Positions 20,004-30,475 of a stretch of 64,000 bases of DNA are shown in pieces. The notes beneath the pieces are model-generated. The model saw only the letters and a program-made list of their open reading frames with translations. It had not been told where the DNA came from and searched no databases. A program made the translations under genes and the position numbers. Positions within the stretch are counted from its first letter, which is position 1, and every line of letters starts with the position of its first letter. This DNA is from an uncultured Lachnospiraceae bacterium (GTDB taxonomy: Bacteria > Bacillota > Clostridia > Lachnospirales > Lachnospiraceae): positions 124,001 to 188,000 of the forward strand of contig CANRFZ010000002.1 in assembly GCA_947630025.1 (NCBI GenBank), written 5' to 3'.

Positions 20004-20656
20004 AATGCCTGTATATTTTCTGTGATATTTCCTTTGAATACTGCTGATCCGGCCACGATCACGTTAGCCCCGGCGTCCAGCACCACCCTGACGTTGTCGC
20101 GGGTGATACCGCCGTCCACCTGAATATCCAGGTCGGTGCCCATCTCGTCCGCCATCCGTCTGACCTCCCGGATGCGCTCCGTGGATTCCGGTATGTACTT
20201 CTGTCCGCCGAATCCCGGCTCTACGGTCATCACCAGCAGCATATCCAGCTTGTGCAGATATTTCCGCACCGCCTCCACCGGCGTCTGCGGCTTGATCGAC
20301 ATACCGGCCCGGCAGCCCAGCGCGTGGATCTGGTCGATCAGCTCGTCCGCGTCCTCCGCCGCTTCCAGATGGAACGTAATACTGTCCGCGCCGCACCGGA
20401 CGAACTCCTCCACATACCGCTCCGGCTCCACGATCATCAGATGCACGTCAAAAACCATATCGGTCAGACCGCGGATGCTTCTGACCACCGGCATCCCGAA
20501 CGAGATCGACGGCACGAACACGCCGTCCATCACGTCGATATGCAGATATTCCGCGCCTGCCGCAGCAGCTTCTCTGATCTGCTCTCCCAATACGGCAAAA
20601 TCAGCCGCCAGTATGGAGGGGGACAGAATATTCTTTCTGTTTGCACTCTCGGACAT
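19988..20656 (-). CDS. rpe: Ribulose-phosphate 3-epimerase
   Basis: LSPSILAADFAVLGEQI, HIDVMDGVFVPSISFG, MTVEPGFGGQKYIPE. Confidence 0.97.
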   Translation of the reverse strand: MSESANRKNILSPSILAADFAVLGEQIREAAAAGAEYLHIDVMDGVFVPSISFGMPVVRSIRGLTDMVFDVHLMIVEPERYVEEFVRCGADSITFHLEAAEDADELIDQIHALGCRAGMSIKPQTPVEAVRKYLHKLDMLLVMTVEPGFGGQKYIPESTERIREVRRMADEMGTDLDIQVDGGITRDNVRVVLDAGANVIVAGSAVFKGNITENIQALTAQF

Positions 20657-20695
20657 TTACATGACCATGCCTTTCACCTAAACTTAAACGTCTGT

Positions 20696-21637
20696 CTATT
20701 TGACAAAGCCTTTGACGGAAGCATAGATTCCCTTGCCGTCCAGACCGTATTTCTCCACCAGTGCGCCCGCGGAGCCGGACTCTCCGAATACGTCCTGCAT
20801 ACCGATCTTCAGCACCTTCGTCGGGCATTTGGCCGAGAGACAGTCACATACCGCGCTGCCCAGGCCGCCGATCACGGAGTGCTCCTCCACCGTCACAACC
20901 CTGCCGGTCTTTCCGGCGGACGCAGTGATGATGTCCTCGTCCAGCGGTTTGATCGTGTGGATATTGATGACTTCCGCGCTGATACCGTCCGCAGCCAGCA
21001 GTTCCGCCGCTTCCAGCGCATTGGCCACCGTGATGCCGCTGGCAACGATGGTCACGTCGCTGCCCTCGCGCAGCAGCACGCCCTTGCCGATCTCGAACCG
21101 ATAATCCGGCCTGTCGTTGATCACCGGAACCGCCGCGCGTCCGAACCGCAGATAAACCGGCCCGTTATACTCGATCGCCGCGCGGACTGCCGCTTTCGCC
21201 TCCACATCATCAGAGGGAACGATCACGGTCATGCCGGGGATCGTGCGCATCAGCGCCACATCCTCGTTACACTGATGGGTAGCGCCGTCCTCGCCCACCG
21301 TGATGCCCGCATGAGTCGCGCCGATCTTGACATTCAGGTGGGGATACCCGATAGAGTTACGCACCTGCTCGAAGTTACGCCCCGCCGCAAACATCGCAAA
21401 AGAGCTGATAAACGGAATCTTGCCGCAGGTGGCAAGTCCGGCGGCGATACCGGTCATATTGCACTCCGCGATACCGCAGTCGATATGACGCTCCGGAAAA
21501 GCCTTCTTGAATACGCCGGTCTTGGTTGCGCCCGCCAGATCCGCGTCCAGCACAACCAGATTAGGGAAATCAGCGCCGCATTCGGCCAGTGCATTACCAT
21601 AACTTTCACGTGTAGCAATCTTCTTTACATCCGCCAT
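20696..21637 (-). CDS. Transketolase, C-terminal (pyrimidine-binding) subunit
   Basis: ATRESYGNALAECGADFPNLVVLDADLAGATKT; paired with the N-terminal subunit. Confidence 0.93.
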   Translation of the reverse strand: MADVKKIATRESYGNALAECGADFPNLVVLDADLAGATKTGVFKKAFPERHIDCGIAECNMTGIAAGLATCGKIPFISSFAMFAAGRNFEQVRNSIGYPHLNVKIGATHAGITVGEDGATHQCNEDVALMRTIPGMTVIVPSDDVEAKAAVRAAIEYNGPVYLRFGRAAVPVINDRPDYRFEIGKGVLLREGSDVTIVASGITVANALEAAELLAADGISAEVINIHTIKPLDEDIITASAGKTGRVVTVEEHSVIGGLGSAVCDCLSAKCPTKVLKIGMQDVFGESGSAGALVEKYGLDGKGIYASVKGFVK

Positions 21638-22476
21638 TAGTTCGCACCTCCTAATTCCTGACCGATCTTCTCTAAGTCAGCCATCGCCACGGCGTACTCC
21701 TCGTCGTTGGGAGCCTTGCCGTGCCAGCCCGCATTGTTCTCCATGTAGGACACGCCCTTGCCCTTTACCGTCTTACAGATGATGGCGGTGGGCATTCCTT
21801 TGGTGGCTCTCGCCTCTTTGAACGCCGCGTCGATCTGGTCAAAATCGTTGCCGTCGATGTTGATGACATGGAAATTGAACGCCTCGAATTTTTTGTCAAT
21901 GGGATACGGGGAGCATACGTCCTCGATCTTGCCGTCGATCTGCAGACCGTTGTTGTCCACGATCACAACCAGATTGTCCAGCTTGCGGTGCCCCGCAAAC
22001 ATGGAAGCCTCCCATACCTGTCCTTCCTGAATCTCGCCGTCGCCCAGCAGCGTATATACTCTGTAGTCCTTATTGTCCATCTTGGCCGCCAGCGCCATGC
22101 CTACCGCCGCGGAGATGCCCTGTCCGAGAGAGCCGGAAGACATATCTACGCCGGGCGTCTCCTGCATACAGGGATGCCCCTGCAGATAAGAGCCCAGATG
22201 CCGCAGCGTCGCCAAATCCTCCACCGGAAAATATCCTCTGTGCGCCAGCGCGGAATACAGTCCCGGCGCCGTGTGCCCTTTGGAAAGGACGAAACGGTCC
22301 CTGTCCGCCTTCTTCGGATTCTTCGGATCGATATTCATCTCCTCAAAATAGAGATAGGTAAAGATGTCCGCAGCGGACAGTGATCCGCCCGGATGTCCCG
22401 CTTTAGCGCCGTGTACCGCGGTAACGATGCCTTTGCGAACTTCATTAGCTGTTTTTTGTAACTCTAACTTGTTCAT
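21637..22476 (-). CDS. Transketolase, N-terminal (TPP-binding) subunit
   Basis: AKAGHPGGSLSAADIFTYLYF, LGDGEIQEGQVWEASMFAGHRKLDNL; start at MNKLELQK. Confidence 0.93.
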   Translation of the reverse strand: MNKLELQKTANEVRKGIVTAVHGAKAGHPGGSLSAADIFTYLYFEEMNIDPKNPKKADRDRFVLSKGHTAPGLYSALAHRGYFPVEDLATLRHLGSYLQGHPCMQETPGVDMSSGSLGQGISAAVGMALAAKMDNKDYRVYTLLGDGEIQEGQVWEASMFAGHRKLDNLVVIVDNNGLQIDGKIEDVCSPYPIDKKFEAFNFHVINIDGNDFDQIDAAFKEARATKGMPTAIICKTVKGKGVSYMENNAGWHGKAPNDEEYAVAMADLEKIGQELGGAN

Positions 22477-22662
22477 CGCCAACCTCCGTCTGAATTTATT
22501 GTCTTGCTTTCTGCCTCGTATGCGCCGTGATGCGCATACTCCGTCACAGTACCCATGATAGCACAAACACGACTGCGCCACCACCAAATTATTGCCGTAT
22601 CCTTCTATTTGTTGCTTTTATCCCGCGGGCGGCGGCATACGGACGTGCCTGCCGTCTGTCTG

Positions 22663-23361
22663 TTACTTGCCCTGCCCGTAGTAGGCGTTTGCGCCGTGCT
22701 TTCTGTAATAGTGCTTATCCTGCAGCTTCTGCGGCGCGGGCATGATCTGCGGATCGATTGTCTCCGCGCGGTACGCCATCTTCGCCACTTCCTCCAGCAC
22801 CACCGCGTTGTGCACCGCCTCGTGCGCGTCCTTGCCCCATGCAAAAGGGCCGTGGTTCTTGCACAGCGCCGCAGGCACCGCCATCGGGTCTTTCTTCATG
22901 CGCGTAAACTCATTGACAATCAGAAGCCCGGTATTCTTCTCATAGGCTTCCTCGATCTCGTCCGCGTTCAGGCACCGCAGGCACGGAATTTCTCCGTAGA
23001 AATAGTCCGCGTGCGTCGTGCCGTAACACGGAATACTCCTGCCGGCCTGCGCCCAGCTCGTCGCATAGGACGAATGGGTGTGCACCACGCCGCCGATCTC
23101 CTCGAACGCCTTATACAGTTCCAGATGGGTAGCCGTGTCGGAGGAAGGGTTGTATCTCCCCTCCACCTTATTGCCGTCTAAGTCGATCAGCACCATGTCG
23201 TCCGGCGTCAGCAGGTCATAGTCCACGCCGCTGGGCTTGATGGCAAAGATGCCGCTCTCCCGGTCGATCTCGCTGACGTTGCCCCATGTAAAAGTCACCA
23301 GTCCGTATTTCGGCAGAAGCATATTCGCCTCATAGACGCGCTCCTTTAATTGCTCTAACAT
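22663..23361 (-). CDS. araD: L-ribulose-5-phosphate 4-epimerase
   Basis: [40 protein letters not shown]-type class II aldolase signature, HTHSSYAT. Confidence 0.95.
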   Translation of the reverse strand: MLEQLKERVYEANMLLPKYGLVTFTWGNVSEIDRESGIFAIKPSGVDYDLLTPDDMVLIDLDGNKVEGRYNPSSDTATHLELYKAFEEIGGVVHTHSSYATSWAQAGRSIPCYGTTHADYFYGEIPCLRCLNADEIEEAYEKNTGLLIVNEFTRMKKDPMAVPAALCKNHGPFAWGKDAHEAVHNAVVLEEVAKMAYRAETIDPQIMPAPQKLQDKHYYRKHGANAYYGQGK

Positions 23362-23418
23362 AAGATCCCTCTCCTTTTCCGCGCAGAACCGCGGAGAGAC
23401 CGCCGCCTCTCCCTGCGC

Positions 23419-25008
23419 CTATAGATTCTCTACCGCCGCTCTCTCGATGGCCAGTCCCGCGCTATAGCGCTTCATGAACCGGTTGAAGCCTTCCACGTCG
23501 GCGGCATCCGGCTCCATCTTTTCGCCCTTCTGTCCGGCGAATACCTGCTCGTTCAGGAAAGCCGCCAGACTCTCGTCCGCACCCTTGTTGATCATATAGG
23601 ATGCCAGCAGCGCGATTCCCCATGCGCCGCCCTCGCCTGCCGTCTCCATCACGCTCACCGGCGCGTCGATGGCCGCCGCCAGAATCCGCTGGCCTACACC
23701 TTTGGTCTTAAAGAGGCCGCCGTGTCCGAGGATCTCGTCCACCTGAACGCCTTCTTCTTTCAGCAGGATATCGAGACCTGTCTTGAGCGCGCCCAGCGAT
23801 GTAAAGAGGTGGACTCTCATAAAGTTGGCCAGATTGAACTTCGCGTCGGGCGTCCGCACGAACAGAGGACGGCCCTCGTTGAACCCGGTCACGTGCTCGC
23901 CGGAGAAGTAATTGTACGCCAGCAGGCCGCCGCAGTCGTCGTCGCCTTCCAGCGCCTTGCGGTACAGATTGCCGTACAGTTCGTTCATGTCCACTTTCAT
24001 ACCCATCAGTTCGGAATACTCTTTGAACAGATTAACCCACGCATTCAGATCCGACGTACAGTTGTTGCAGTGCACCATCGCCACCAGACTGCCGTCGGGC
24101 GTCGTCACCAGATCGATGGCGTCGTATACCTTGGACAGTTCCTTTTCCAGTACGATCATGCCGAATACGCTCGTCCCCGCGGACACGTTGCCGGTGCGCT
24201 GCGCCACACTGTTGGTGGCCGCCATGCCCGTTCCGGCGTCTCCTTCGGGAGGACAGAACGGAATGCCCGCCTGCAGGGTGCCGGTAGTATCCAATAGCTT
24301 AGCGCCTTCTTCCGTCAGCGCGCCCGCCTGCTGCCCCGCCGTATAGACCGCCGGAAGCACGTCGCGCAGCTTCCATGCAAAGCCTTTGTCCGCCACGGCT
24401 GCGTCGAACTGTCCGATCATTCTCTCGTTAAACTGCCCTGTCGCAATATCGATAGGGAACATTCCGGACGCCTCGCCCACGCCGACGATCTTCTCCCCGG
24501 TCAGCTTCCACTGAATATAACCCGCCAGCGTGATCACGAATTTCAGATCCGCCACGTGCTCCTCGCCGTTCAGGATCGCCTGATAGAGATGCGCGATCGT
24601 CCAGCGCTGGGGAATGTGATAGTGGAACAGTTCCGTCAGCTTCTCCGACGCCTCCTCGGTGATCGTGTTGCGCCATGTGCGGAACGGAACCATCAGTTCG
24701 TCCTTGTCGTTAAAGGCCATATAGCCGTGCATCATCGCGCTGAAGCCGATAGCGCCCAGCTTTGTCAGCTTCTCGCCGTACTGCGCCTGCACATCCTCCG
24801 TCAGCCTGCGGTAGCAGTCCTGCAGCCCCGTCCAGATATCGTCCAGGCTATAAGTCCAGATGCCGTTCTCCAGCCTGTTCTCCCAGTCGTGCGCGCCGGA
24901 GGCAATAGGCTGATTCTTCTCATCCACCAGCACCGCCTTGATCCGGGTAGAGCCGAACTCTATGCCGAGCACCGCCCTGCCGCTTGCAATACACTCTTTT
25001 GCTCCCAT
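23419..25008 (-). CDS. FGGY-family carbohydrate kinase, likely L-ribulokinase by context
   Basis: [18 protein letters not shown]...; located between araA and araD. Confidence 0.85.
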   Translation of the reverse strand: MGAKECIASGRAVLGIEFGSTRIKAVLVDEKNQPIASGAHDWENRLENGIWTYSLDDIWTGLQDCYRRLTEDVQAQYGEKLTKLGAIGFSAMMHGYMAFNDKDELMVPFRTWRNTITEEASEKLTELFHYHIPQRWTIAHLYQAILNGEEHVADLKFVITLAGYIQWKLTGEKIVGVGEASGMFPIDIATGQFNERMIGQFDAAVADKGFAWKLRDVLPAVYTAGQQAGALTEEGAKLLDTTGTLQAGIPFCPPEGDAGTGMAATNSVAQRTGNVSAGTSVFGMIVLEKELSKVYDAIDLVTTPDGSLVAMVHCNNCTSDLNAWVNLFKEYSELMGMKVDMNELYGNLYRKALEGDDDCGGLLAYNYFSGEHVTGFNEGRPLFVRTPDAKFNLANFMRVHLFTSLGALKTGLDILLKEEGVQVDEILGHGGLFKTKGVGQRILAAAIDAPVSVMETAGEGGAWGIALLASYMINKGADESLAAFLNEQVFAGQKGEKMEPDAADVEGFNRFMKRYSAGLAIERAAVENL

Positions 25009-25078
25009 GATAAACCTCCTCTTTTTACGATTGCTCTGTCTGATCCTGCCGATCCTGTCATGCCGGCTCCCGCGCTGT

Positions 25079-26575
25079 CTACGCGCGGAAAGCCGCCTCA
25101 TTCCATCTCAGTTCGTTCTTGAAATTCCGAATCGTCGTGTCCTTGTCGATGACCACGCTCTCGATGCCCATCGCCGCCGCCCAGTCAACCATCTGGTCCA
25201 CCGTCAGGTCATAGGAGAACGCCGTGTGGTGCGCGCCGCCCGCGAGAATCCACGCCGTTGCGCCGACTTCCAGATTAGGCTGCGGCGTCCAGAACGCCGT
25301 ACCTACCGGCAGCTTGGGCATCGGCTTCTCCACCTTCTTGCAGTCCACCGCATTGATGAGCAGGCGGAATCTCGTCCCCAGATCTACCAGCGAGCACGCC
25401 ACCGCCGGGCCTGCCTTGGAGGTAAATACGAGACGCGCGGGATCTTCCCTGTTGCCCATCGATAGCGGGCACACCCGGATGCCGATGTCGCCGTCCGCTA
25501 CGGACGGGCAGACCTCCAGCATATGCGCCTGCAGGATGCCCTCCTTGCCGGGCACGAGATTGTACGTGTAGTCCTCCATCATCGAGGTGCCCTTGGCGTC
25601 CTTGATATCCGCCGTCATCAGCTTCATCAGACGCACCATGGCCGCTACCTTCCAGTCGCCCTCCGCGCCGAAGCCATAGCCCTTTTCCATCAGGCGCTGG
25701 ATCGCCAGTCCCGGCAGCTGCTTCAGGCCGCCCAGCATACCGAAATGAGTGACAACCGCATGGTAATCGTTGTCCGTCAGGAACTTCTCGATACCGATCT
25801 CCTGTCTCGCCTGAACCGCCACGTGACGCCTGAATTCCGCCGCGTCCCTGCCGTCGTCGATGATCTTGTATTTGCTATAGTACTCGTCGGTCAGCGCGTT
25901 TACGTCGCCTTCGGCCACCGCGTCCACATACTCCACCAGATCGTTGACACAGTAATGGTCGATCTCCCAGCCGAACTTGATCTGCGCCTCTACCTTGTCG
26001 CCTTCCGTCACGGCTACGTTGTTCATATTGTCACCGAAACGGCACACGCGCACATGGGAGGATTCCACGACGCCCAGCGCCGTCCGCATCCAGCTTCCGA
26101 GCTGCTTCTGCACCCGCTCGTCCGCCCAGTGTCCGACGATGATCTTGCGCTCGATCCCCATGCGGCTGACGATGTGGCCATACTCCCTGTCGCCGTGGGC
26201 GGACTGGTTCTCGTTCATAAAGTCCATATCTATCGTATCATAAGGAATTTCCTCGTTAAACTGCGTATGCAGATGGCACAGGGGCTTCTTGTACTCTTTC
26301 AGTCCCAGAATCCACATCTTGGCCGGGGAAAACGTGTGCATCCACGTGATGACGCCCGCGCAGTCGGGATCGTTATTTGCCTCGTTAAAAGTCTGCCGGA
26401 TGGACGCCTGACTGATCAGCGTCGGCTTCAGCACCACTTCAAACGGCAGATTGCCGGAAGCGTTAAGCCCTTCCACGATCCGCGCGGAGTGCTCCGCCAC
26501 CTTTTTCAGACACTCGTCTCCGTACAGATCCTGAGAGCCGGTACAGAACCAGAACTTATAATTTTTTACCTGCAT
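25079..26575 (-). CDS. araA: L-arabinose isomerase
   Basis: [43 protein letters not shown]; start at MQVKN. Confidence 0.97.
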   Translation of the reverse strand: MQVKNYKFWFCTGSQDLYGDECLKKVAEHSARIVEGLNASGNLPFEVVLKPTLISQASIRQTFNEANNDPDCAGVITWMHTFSPAKMWILGLKEYKKPLCHLHTQFNEEIPYDTIDMDFMNENQSAHGDREYGHIVSRMGIERKIIVGHWADERVQKQLGSWMRTALGVVESSHVRVCRFGDNMNNVAVTEGDKVEAQIKFGWEIDHYCVNDLVEYVDAVAEGDVNALTDEYYSKYKIIDDGRDAAEFRRHVAVQARQEIGIEKFLTDNDYHAVVTHFGMLGGLKQLPGLAIQRLMEKGYGFGAEGDWKVAAMVRLMKLMTADIKDAKGTSMMEDYTYNLVPGKEGILQAHMLEVCPSVADGDIGIRVCPLSMGNREDPARLVFTSKAGPAVACSLVDLGTRFRLLINAVDCKKVEKPMPKLPVGTAFWTPQPNLEVGATAWILAGGAHHTAFSYDLTVDQMVDWAAAMGIESVVIDKDTTIRNFKNELRWNEAAFRA

Positions 26576-26615
26576 AGTAACCTCCAATCAAAATATTTTA
26601 TTTTTTTCTAAAAAA

Positions 26616-26660
26616 CGCAGGGCTGCTACACCGACAAAAATCCCGGTATCACAGCCCGCT
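26616..26660 (-). terminator. Terminator after sugar ABC permease, immediately before araA
   Basis: Minus strand GCGGGCTG...CAGCCCTGCG followed by TTTTTT. Confidence 0.6.
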
Positions 26661-26673
26661 TTTTTCTATGCCG

Positions 26674-27720
26674 TTATTTTTTCTTACGTGACATAACGAT
26701 ACTCTGGATCACCAAGAACAGGCAGAGGATAACCGCCTTGGTGATACCCGTCCACCACGCCTCGTCCAGACCGGCGGAGGTAACGATATTCTGGATCGTA
26801 CTAAAGGACAATACACCGAAGAAAGTACCGATGATATTGCCCACGCCGCCCGTCAGCATCGTGCCGCCGATGATAGAGGATGCGATGGCGTTCATCTCCG
26901 CGCCAGCCGCGTTGGTCACGGCGCCGTTGCCGGAGTGAAGGAAATACACATAGCCGCCGATACCCGTCAGCAGACCGCAGAGCAGATGCGCGAGGAATTT
27001 CGTCTTCTTCACGTTGATACCAAGCATCAGCGCACTCTGTACGTTACCGCCCACCGCGTAGAACGCACGGCCCAGCTTCGTCCATCTGAGCATACAGAAC
27101 ATGACGACCACCACGAGGAGCGCCACGATGACGCCGATCTCCACATAGGCGTCCACATAGATGCCTTTCGGATTGACGAAGCCCATACCGGGCACTACGA
27201 TACGGGTATTTTTGAGCGCCGTAAAACTCTCGTTGGACACGTTGAACGGATTCGCATTGACGATCGTCGTCATGCCCTTGGCAAAGAACATACCGGCCAG
27301 TGTTACGATAAACGGCTGGATGTCCAGAAAAGCCACAAGCGCGCCCTGAAAAGCGCCGAAAGCCAGACCGATCGCCAGTGCGATCAGCACCGAAACGGCC
27401 ACGTTGCCGCCCATATTGTCCAGATAGACCGCGCAGCACATCGTGATAAGCGCCGTGACGCCGCCTACCGAAATATCGATGCTGCCCGTAATCATGACAA
27501 GACTCAGGGCACAGGATAAAACGATCAGCGCAGCGTTGGCATTCAGGATATTAAAGAAAGTCTGCGTCCGCAGGAAACCGCCCTTTAAGAAGATCATCGC
27601 CGCCAGATACATCAGGAAAAACGCTATGATCGTAATCGTAAGGAGCATATTAGTATCCGTCATGTTGTTCAGTTTGCCGCGCAGCCCGCCGGACGGCGCG
27701 GAAGAATTCTTCTTCGACAT
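26674..27720 (-). CDS. Sugar ABC transporter permease (YjfF type)
   Basis: BPD_transp_2-type multi-TM protein (GSIDISVGGVTALITM, GGNVQSALMLGINV). Confidence 0.87.
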   Translation of the reverse strand: MSKKNSSAPSGGLRGKLNNMTDTNMLLTITIIAFFLMYLAAMIFLKGGFLRTQTFFNILNANAALIVLSCALSLVMITGSIDISVGGVTALITMCCAVYLDNMGGNVAVSVLIALAIGLAFGAFQGALVAFLDIQPFIVTLAGMFFAKGMTTIVNANPFNVSNESFTALKNTRIVVPGMGFVNPKGIYVDAYVEIGVIVALLVVVVMFCMLRWTKLGRAFYAVGGNVQSALMLGINVKKTKFLAHLLCGLLTGIGGYVYFLHSGNGAVTNAAGAEMNAIASSIIGGTMLTGGVGNIIGTFFGVLSFSTIQNIVTSAGLDEAWWTGITKAVILCLFLVIQSIVMSRKKK

Positions 27721-27721
27721 A

Positions 27722-28825
27722 CTAAGCAGCCTCCTTTACTTTAGCTTTCTTTACCAGATTGGAGAGGTATTCCCTCACGGTCGGCGCACTCATAACAACC
27801 AGCAGGATAACGACCACCGCCTTGTACGCCGGAAGCGCTTCGGAAGGCACCTTGTACTTATACAACGTCTGTGTCAGGAACTGGATGATGTACGCGCCCA
27901 TGATCGACGTCGCCATATTGAACTTGCCGCCGCTTAGAGAGTTGCCGCCCAGCGCCACCGCGAGGATCGCGTCCATCTCGATATCTTTGGCGATAACCGA
28001 GTAGTTGATGGAAGATACACGGCTCACCTTGATCAGACCTACCACCGCCACGCACAGGCCCAGAATCACAAAGGACAGGATCTTGATCGCCGCGGGATTC
28101 AGACCGTTCAGGCGGGCGGAATTTTCGTTGATGCCTACCGCCTCGGTATACAGTCTCAGGTTGGTAAATTTCAGTACAAGCGTAATCACGACCACGCAGA
28201 TCACCGCGATAAAGAACGGCGTCGGGATCGGAACCCCCGGAATGAAACCGCCGATATAGGAAAACGTCGCGTCCTTGATGATCGGCAGCTCGTTGTTGTT
28301 AAACCACGCCGCGATGGAACGGCCCGCCGTATACAGAATCAGCGTCGCAATCATCGGTTGTATCTTAAAGAACGCCACCAGTATGCCGTTGAAAGCGCCA
28401 AAAAGCATCGCTACCACGCAGCCCAGCAGGAATGCGCAGATAATCGGCATATGCAGCGTGCTGGAGGAGCTGTCGCCGCCGCACAACATCCGCAGGATAA
28501 AACTGCCGGCGATGGCAACCGCCGCGCCCACACTGATATCCTGTCCTTTGGAAGCCGCCGTGACAAGCGTCATGCCGATGGCCAGAATCGCAAGTTCCGA
28601 ACCGTAGTCCAGAATCGTGATCGGTGTACCCGCCAGCACCCGATTCCCGGCGCTGTTCGTGGTGATTGAGATTTTAAAGAAAGCCGGATCAGCGATCAGG
28701 TTGAACAGAGCGAGCAGAACCAATGCCGTCAAAGGAATAAAGTACTGCTGCCTCACCAATCGGCCAAAAAAAGCTCCAATGCCTGATTTACTCTTATTCT
28801 GCATTCTTCTTCTCACCTCCTGCAA
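27722..28825 (-). CDS. Sugar ABC transporter permease (YtfT type)
   Basis: KGQDISVGAAVAIAGSF, VALGGNSLSGGKFNM; same family and operon. Confidence 0.87.
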   Translation of the reverse strand: MQEVRRRMQNKSKSGIGAFFGRLVRQQYFIPLTALVLLALFNLIADPAFFKISITTNSAGNRVLAGTPITILDYGSELAILAIGMTLVTAASKGQDISVGAAVAIAGSFILRMLCGGDSSSSTLHMPIICAFLLGCVVAMLFGAFNGILVAFFKIQPMIATLILYTAGRSIAAWFNNNELPIIKDATFSYIGGFIPGVPIPTPFFIAVICVVVITLVLKFTNLRLYTEAVGINENSARLNGLNPAAIKILSFVILGLCVAVVGLIKVSRVSSINYSVIAKDIEMDAILAVALGGNSLSGGKFNMATSIMGAYIIQFLTQTLYKYKVPSEALPAYKAVVVILLVVMSAPTVREYLSNLVKKAKVKEAA

Positions 28826-30326
28826 TCGTACTCATGACTTTACTCTGGTTCATATCCGCTCCCGTCAGCTCGCCGACCACGTGCAGGTCGCGCATAACCA
28901 CCAGACGCGAGCAGGTGCGCAGCATCTCATCCAGCTCGGAGGAAATGAACGTAACGCTCATGCCTTCCGATGCGAGCTTCAGCACCAGCTTCTGAATATC
29001 CGTCTTCGTGCCGACGTCGATACCTCTCGTGGGCTCGTCGAGGATCAGATATTCGGGATGGGCAAGCAGCCATCTCGCCACGATGACCTTCTGCTGGTTG
29101 CCGCCGGAGAGTGACTTGATCGGCGTATCCGCGGAGGCCGTCTTAATGCTCAGCAGCTTTATGTACTCGTCCGCGAATTTATTTGCTTCCGCCTTGGAGA
29201 AAGGCTTCATGAATCCTTTTAACACCTGTGCCGCAAGAATCAGGTTATCCCGCACGGACAGATCGCCGACGATGCCGTCCACTTTACGGTCTTCCGGCAG
29301 ATAGGCGATACCGTGGCGCATCGCGTCGATAGGCTTCGTAATCTTTACGGGCTTGCCATTCATCTTGACTGTGCCGTGCGTCACCCTGTCCGCGCCGAAA
29401 ATCGCGCGCACGCACTCGCTTCGTCCCGAACCCAGCAGGCCGGTGAAGCCGTTGACCTCGCCCTTGTTGATATGGAAGTCAAAAGGCTTGATGCCGGAGT
29501 CGCTGGCAAGGCCCTCCGCCTCGAATACCGGCGCTTCGCCTTCCTTATGCTCATAAGTACGGTACTCGCCGCTGATGTCGCCCATGTCGTCGAGCTCTTT
29601 GCCGAGCATCTTGGAGACAAGCTGCACTCTCGGCAGATCCTCGATCACATACTCGCCGACCAGCTGGCCGTCCCGCATAACCGTGATCCTGTCGCACACC
29701 TCGTACACCTGATCGAGGAAGTGCGTGACGAAGATAATGCCGACTCCTCTCGCCTTCAGGTCGCGCATCAGCTTAAACAGTTTCGCAACCTCCTGCTCGT
29801 CCAGAGACGACGTAGGCTCATCCAGAATCAAAACCTTACAGTCCATGTCCACCGCCCGGGCGATGGCTACCATCTGCTGCACCGCGATGGAGCAGCTCGA
29901 CAACTGCTGCGTCGCCTTGGCCGGGATATCGAGAGACTGCAGGATCTTCTCCGCATCCGCATTGACCTTTTTCCAGTTCTGCCTGATTCCCGCGGTACGT
30001 CCGATATACATATTCTCGGCTACCGACAGATTCGGGCAGAGCGTGATCTCCTGATACACGGTACTGATGCCTGCATTCTGCGCCTGCTGCGGAGAATGAA
30101 TCGCCACGACCTGACCGTCGATGCTGATCTCTCCTTCATCCTTTGTATAAACCCCCGTCAACACCTTGATCAGCGTTGACTTACCTGCGCCATTCTCTCC
30201 CATCAGCGCATGGATCTCTCCCTTGCGCAGCGTGAAATCTACCCCCTGCAGGGCGTACACGCCGGGGAAACGCTTGTGAATGTTGCGCATCTTCAATAAA
30301 ACGTTATCACTCACCCCTGAATCCAC
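28794..30326 (-). CDS. Sugar ABC transporter ATP-binding protein (YtfR type)
   Basis: [49 protein letters not shown]; exact start (GTG 30326 or 30314) uncertain. Confidence 0.92.
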   Translation of the reverse strand: MDSGVSDNVLLKMRNIHKRFPGVYALQGVDFTLRKGEIHALMGENGAGKSTLIKVLTGVYTKDEGEISIDGQVVAIHSPQQAQNAGISTVYQEITLCPNLSVAENMYIGRTAGIRQNWKKVNADAEKILQSLDIPAKATQQLSSCSIAVQQMVAIARAVDMDCKVLILDEPTSSLDEQEVAKLFKLMRDLKARGVGIIFVTHFLDQVYEVCDRITVMRDGQLVGEYVIEDLPRVQLVSKMLGKELDDMGDISGEYRTYEHKEGEAPVFEAEGLASDSGIKPFDFHINKGEVNGFTGLLGSGRSECVRAIFGADRVTHGTVKMNGKPVKITKPIDAMRHGIAYLPEDRKVDGIVGDLSVRDNLILAAQVLKGFMKPFSKAEANKFADEYIKLLSIKTASADTPIKSLSGGNQQKVIVARWLLAHPEYLILDEPTRGIDVGTKTDIQKLVLKLASEGMSVTFISSELDEMLRTCSRLVVMRDLHVVGELTGADMNQSKVMSTIAGGEKKNAE

Positions 30327-30403
30327 CTCCTGTTTTCTGTATCATCTTTGCAGAAGAACCGCCAAGCGCCCTCCCGCCGCGGGCCCGCGTCCCGCTAAAA
30401 CAA

Positions 30404-30437
30404 GGGCGCAGCGCATCATATTCTCTGCACTGCGCCC
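30404..30437 (-). terminator. Hairpin between sugar-binding-protein gene and ATPase gene (second operon)
   Basis: Minus strand GGGCGCAG...CTGCGCCC followed by TTGTTTT. Confidence 0.6.
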
Positions 30438-30475
30438 ATTTGTTCAGTCGCAAAAGCTATATGGTTCTTCACCTA

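Noticed and set aside
20252-21640. 462-aa plus-strand ORF across rpe and transketolase
   Set aside because: Antisense to two confident enzymes; shadow-ORF composition.
20696-22476. Split transketolase as an anomaly
   Set aside because: Two-subunit transketolases are well known in Clostridia and other bacteria.
25523-26611. 362-aa plus-strand ORF opposite araA
   Set aside because: Antisense to araA; no domain signal.
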